This document shows positions 14,038-16,530 of a DNA stretch of 16,530 nucleotides, piece by piece. The first letter of the stretch is position 1, and every line of letters starts with the position of its first letter. The DNA is taken from positions 1 to 16,530 of the forward strand of contig JAFOKI010000115.1 in assembly GCA_017419895.1 (NCBI GenBank). The letters run 5' to 3'. This stretch comes from Eubacterium sp. Its GTDB lineage: Bacteria > Bacillota > Clostridia > Peptostreptococcales > Anaerovoracaceae. The translations under genes and the position numbers were made by a program. The notes beneath the pieces are model-generated. The model was not told where the DNA came from and ran no database searches. It worked only from the letters and a program-made list of their open reading frames with translations.

Positions 14038-14868
14038 ATGAAGAAGTCAACATCAAGCAAAATCTTAATTATCGCACTTGCGCTGATCATGGCGTTCGTG
14101 TTCACAGCATGCAGCAGCAGTTCCGGCAGCAAAGAAGCATCCGGTTCAGCTGAAGGCACAAAGGTATATAAGGTGATAATGGAGCCCACGTTCCCGCCAT
14201 TCGACACAACTGACGAAAACGGTGAGCTCGCGGGATTCGACGTCGATATGATGAACGCTATCGCGGCTGATCAGGGATTTGAGATAGAATTCGCGCAGAT
14301 GGAGTTCGGGGCATTGATCCCGGCTATTGAAGCGGGTAACGCGGATATCATCGCGTCCGGAATGAACGCTGAAGACCCCGAACGCCAGAAGAAAGTCGAT
14401 TTCACTGATACATATTATGACAGCGGACTCGTAGTCATGGTAAAAGTGGACAACGATACGATCACAGGCATCGACAGTCTTACCCCCGATATGAAGGTTG
14501 CAAGCCAGACAGGAACGACAGGCGCAGATGCTTGCCAGGAACTCGCAGATAACGGTAAGGTAGCGGAAGCAGTCATTCTTGACGGTTTTGACACATGCGT
14601 GCTCCAGCTCAAGACAGACTCTGTACAGGCAGTTATCATTGACGCTCCGGTAGCAGCGAGCTATATGAAACAGCAGAGCGGCGAATTCAAGACAGTCGGT
14701 GACGTTCTGAACGCAGAGTCTTACGGAATGGCTGTACAGAAGGGCAACGACGAACTCAGGGAAAAACTGAATGCCGGACTCAAGAACATCGTCGAGAACG
14801 GTACGTTTGCTGAGCTTTGTGAGAAATGGGAAATGGCAAACAAGTTTGAATTTGCGGTATTGGCATAA
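14038..14868 (+). CDS. Polar amino acid ABC transporter substrate-binding lipoprotein
   Basis: A 276-residue lipoprotein that captures an amino acid outside the membrane and delivers it to the permease encoded downstream. Residues 1-24 are a lipoprotein signal, with Cys25 in FTAC followed by a Ser-rich linker. The SBP_bac_3 fold is clear: YKVIMEPTFPPFDTTDENGELAGFDVDMMNAIA at the mature start, then ALIPAIEAGNADIIASGMNAEDPERQKKVDFTDTYYDSGLVV, QTGTTGADACQEL and ESYGMAVQKGNDELREKLNAGL. This resembles ArtJ/GlnH/HisJ-type proteins; specificity for basic amino acids is suggested mainly by the ARG-box-like operator. GGGAGAGAG is the SD. A 15-bp hairpin separates it from the permease gene. Confidence 0.95.
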   Translation: MKKSTSSKILIIALALIMAFVFTACSSSSGSKEASGSAEGTKVYKVIMEPTFPPFDTTDENGELAGFDVDMMNAIAADQGFEIEFAQMEFGALIPAIEAGNADIIASGMNAEDPERQKKVDFTDTYYDSGLVVMVKVDNDTITGIDSLTPDMKVASQTGTTGADACQELADNGKVAEAVILDGFDTCVLQLKTDSVQAVIIDAPVAASYMKQQSGEFKTVGDVLNAESYGMAVQKGNDELREKLNAGLKNIVENGTFAELCEKWEMANKFEFAVLA

Positions 14869-14886
14869 AAACCGATGAAATAAAGA

Positions 14887-14920
14887 ACACATACGGATCG
14901 TGACAACGATCCGTATGTGT
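14887..14920 (+). other. Perfect 15-bp intercistronic hairpin
   Basis: Bases 14887-14901 and 14906-14920 are exact inverted complements around a GACA loop, with no mismatch and no T run after them. Position between the binding-protein and permease genes fits a 3' mRNA stabiliser or partial attenuator that yields more binding protein than membrane components, as known for other ABC operons. Confidence 0.75.
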
Positions 14921-14951
14921 GTCTGTATATAATTAATGAAAGAAAAACAAT

Positions 14952-15632
14952 ATGGCTAAATTTTTCGGTTATCTTTTACAGGGTATAACGGAGTCAGCCA
15001 AGGGTATTCCGTTTACCATCGGTATCAGTCTGGTTGCTGTCGTGATCGGACTGATCGTTGGTTTTTTGCTGGCGGTTATGCGCTCGTCCAAAATCGGCGT
15101 CGTGCGGACGATATCCAGGCTTTATACAGATATTGTACGCGGAACGCCGCTTGTCGTGCAGATATTCATATTCGTTTACGGCGTGCAGGTATTCCTGCAG
15201 GGTCAGGGACTGAATTTCAAATGGCCTGATCCGGCTATCCCTGCAACACTGGCATGCGGACTCAACAGTGCCGCTTATATGGGTGAGATAATAAGAGGCG
15301 GACTCGCGGCAATAGACAAAGGCCAGAGAGAAGCCGCCATGTCGCTTGGAATGACAAGCCGCCAGTCCATGCGCCTCGTCATTCTGCCGCAGGCGATAAG
15401 AATAATACTGCCGGCGATGGGCAATGAGTTCGTAACACTGATCAAGGAAACGGCTATCGTATCTTATGCGGGCGTACGCGACATCATGAGGAGAGGCGTA
15501 CTGCTGTCGTCCAGGATATTTGAACCGTTCCCGGTCTACATCGGCGTCGCGATTGTGTACCTGATCTTCACGATCCCGCTGTCGAAACTTGTCGTAACAC
15601 TTGAGAAGAGAATGAAAGTGGAGGCTGACTGA
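14952..15632 (+). CDS. Polar amino acid ABC transporter permease
   Basis: A 226-residue inner-membrane subunit of the HisM/ArtQ/GlnP family that forms the translocation path. Hydrophobic segments run near 22-45, 60-83, 95-115, 150-175 and 193-215. The cytoplasmic EAA loop that docks to the ATPase is [20 protein letters not shown] (127-146). [13 protein letters not shown] and [16 protein letters not shown] are also diagnostic. The ATG has only a weak purine-rich SD, which, with the upstream hairpin, suggests lower output than the binding protein. Its stop is one base before the ATPase start, so the two are translationally coupled. A single permease gene implies a homodimeric channel. Confidence 0.96.
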   Translation: MAKFFGYLLQGITESAKGIPFTIGISLVAVVIGLIVGFLLAVMRSSKIGVVRTISRLYTDIVRGTPLVVQIFIFVYGVQVFLQGQGLNFKWPDPAIPATLACGLNSAAYMGEIIRGGLAAIDKGQREAAMSLGMTSRQSMRLVILPQAIRIILPAMGNEFVTLIKETAIVSYAGVRDIMRRGVLLSSRIFEPFPVYIGVAIVYLIFTIPLSKLVVTLEKRMKVEAD

Positions 15633-15633
15633 T

Positions 15634-16347
15634 ATGATTGAAATAAGAAACCTTCACAAATCCTTCGGCGAGATAGAAGTGCTGAAGGGAATTGACCAGA
15701 CGATAGACAACAGCGAGGTGCTTTGTATAATCGGACCGTCGGGCGGCGGAAAATCCACACTCCTCAGGTGCATCAACCACCTCGAGAAGCCGACAAAGGG
15801 TGAAATACTGCTTGACGGTGAGCTGATAACGGACAAGAACCTAACCGAAATGCGCGAGCGTATGGGGATGGTTTTCCAGAGCTTCAATCTGTTCCCGCAT
15901 CTGAGCGTGCTCGGAAATATCACTGTGGCTCCGATCAACGTTAAGCATGTGCCGAAAGAAAAGGCCGAGGAGAAGGCCCGCGAGCTTCTCAGAATGGTAG
16001 GACTCTCCGACAAGATCGACGCCAAGCCGCGTTCGCTTTCCGGCGGACAGCAGCAGCGCGTGGCTATCGCCAGGGCGCTTGCCATGGAACCGGAAGTAAT
16101 GCTCTTCGACGAGCCGACTTCGGCGCTTGACCCGGAGATGGTAGGCGAGGTACTCAGCGTAATGCGGGATCTTGCGAAAAGCGGCATGACGATGGCGGTC
16201 GTAACGCACGAGATGCGTTTCGCCCGTGAGGTCGCGGACAAAGTCATCCTGATCGACGGCGGCGTGATTGCCGAGCAGGGTACACCTCTCCAGGTCTTCG
16301 ACGATCCGAAGAACGAACGGACCAAGGCGTTCCTGAGGGCTTTGTAA
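15634..16347 (+). CDS. Polar amino acid ABC transporter ATP-binding protein
   Basis: A 237-residue cytoplasmic ATPase that powers the importer. All nucleotide-binding motifs are intact: Walker [10 protein letters not shown] (34-42), the Q-loop Gln82 in [10 protein letters not shown], signature LSGGQQQR (135-142), Walker B VMLFDEP (155-161), D-loop SALDPE and switch His192 in THEM. This is the GlnQ/HisP/ArtP pattern at its normal length. GTGGAGG, inside the end of the permease gene, is the SD about 9 bases before ATG. It closes the operon before a strong terminator. Substrate is set by the binding protein and cannot be read from this subunit. Confidence 0.97.
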   Translation: MIEIRNLHKSFGEIEVLKGIDQTIDNSEVLCIIGPSGGGKSTLLRCINHLEKPTKGEILLDGELITDKNLTEMRERMGMVFQSFNLFPHLSVLGNITVAPINVKHVPKEKAEEKARELLRMVGLSDKIDAKPRSLSGGQQQRVAIARALAMEPEVMLFDEPTSALDPEMVGEVLSVMRDLAKSGMTMAVVTHEMRFAREVADKVILIDGGVIAEQGTPLQVFDDPKNERTKAFLRAL

Positions 16348-16374
16348 CAAAGGCTCCTTCCGGGACAACAATGT

Positions 16375-16410
16375 AAAAAAGCGCGCCTTCCGTAAAAGGC
16401 GCGCTTTTTT
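16375..16410. terminator. Bidirectional terminator between the ABC operon and the tRNA gene
   Basis: AAAAAAGCGCGCCTT (16375-16389) pairs with its complement (16396-16410), a 15-bp stem with a 6-base loop. The outer A6/T6 pairs supply a T run in both directions, so it can also end the minus-strand tRNA transcript. Confidence 0.92.
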
Positions 16411-16417
16411 GTTTCAA

Positions 16418-16490
16418 TGGTCTGTGCGAGGATCGAACTCACGACATCATGGTTGTGACCCATGCGCTCTCCCAGCTGAGCTAACAGACC
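16418..16490 (-). tRNA. tRNA-Val (anticodon CAC)
   Basis: A 73-base cloverleaf reads on the minus strand. Acceptor arms GGTCTGT and ACAGACC pair perfectly, with discriminator A. The D-arm is GCTC/GAGC. The anticodon stem is CATGG/CCATG with loop GTCACAA, so U33 is followed by CAC, which decodes GUG (Val). The T-arm has GTGAG/CTCGC around TTCGATC, with one G:U pair. G at position 32 is unusual, as a pyrimidine is common there. CCA is not encoded and must be added after transcription. Confidence 0.93.
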
Positions 16491-16503
16491 GAATGTGAAA
16501 ATG

Positions 16504-16509
16504 ATTATA
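16504..16509 (-). promoter_or_regulatory. -10 box of the tRNA-Val promoter
   Basis: A perfect TATAAT on the minus strand ends 13 bases before the tRNA 5' end, a usual distance for a short-leader tRNA promoter. The -35 box would lie at or beyond the window edge. Confidence 0.6.
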
Positions 16510-16530
16510 CACCAACGATGGAAGAAATGC

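Noticed and set aside
15654..16463. Minus-strand open frame opposite the ATPase gene
   Set aside because: Antisense of intact ABC motifs, extending through a terminator and into the tRNA gene.
16418..16490. tRNA-His (GTG) on the plus strand
   Set aside because: The plus strand shows TTGTGAC, but the D-arm and TTCGATC T-arm are in the right order only on the minus strand, giving anticodon CAC.
1..16530. CRISPR array, insertion sequence, phage or toxin-antitoxin module
   Set aside because: No regularly spaced direct repeats, transposase or integrase motifs were seen, and the small HTH gene has no toxin partner next to it.

Overview
The window looks like chromosomal DNA from a low-to-mid-GC Gram-positive anaerobe of the class Clostridia. 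The support is indirect: strong Shine-Dalgarno sites, hairpin-plus-T-run terminators, a lipoprotein amino-acid-binding protein, secreted Big2-like Ig domains, a long U32-family protein and a tRNA without an encoded CCA. A secreted serpin is seen in some gut-associated Clostridia, so a host-associated lifestyle is a reasonable inference, but I cannot name genus or species.

Left part (1-9040), secreted and surface functions. After the tail of an unidentified gene and its terminator come: a secreted Lys-rich Ig-like protein (307-1245); on the minus strand a Big2-like/serpin fusion (1377-2987) downstream of a family 2 glycosyltransferase (3028-4053); a second, divergent and homologous glycosyltransferase (4120-5139); a small secreted DUF5050-like protein (minus, 5237-5914); a 66-residue Cro/C1-type HTH protein (6243-6443); and a probable operon of secreted protein 2, dtd and secreted protein 3 (6657-8981). 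Proteins 1, 2 and 3 are clear paralogues with one layout: signal peptide, Big2-like domain, two Lys-rich beta-sandwich repeats with an HKGD motif, and a short acidic tail. This three-copy family is the least described part of the window.

Middle part (9084-13894), housekeeping. A minus-strand operon encodes argininosuccinate synthase (argG) and, 24 bases downstream, a WYL-domain regulator. Divergent from it is a 744-residue U32-family protein carrying the Cys pattern of the Fe-S RNA-hydroxylation branch.

Right part (14038-16490). A complete polar amino acid ABC importer (lipoprotein, permease, ATPase) has a near-consensus promoter with a large dyad next to it. The dyad resembles an ARG box and shares a 13-base string with the argG leader, so argG and the importer may form a small ArgR regulon and the importer may carry arginine or a related basic amino acid. 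A perfect 15-bp hairpin separates the binding-protein gene from the permease gene. A tRNA-Val(CAC) on the minus strand closes the window.

No CRISPR array, insertion sequence, phage gene or rRNA was seen.
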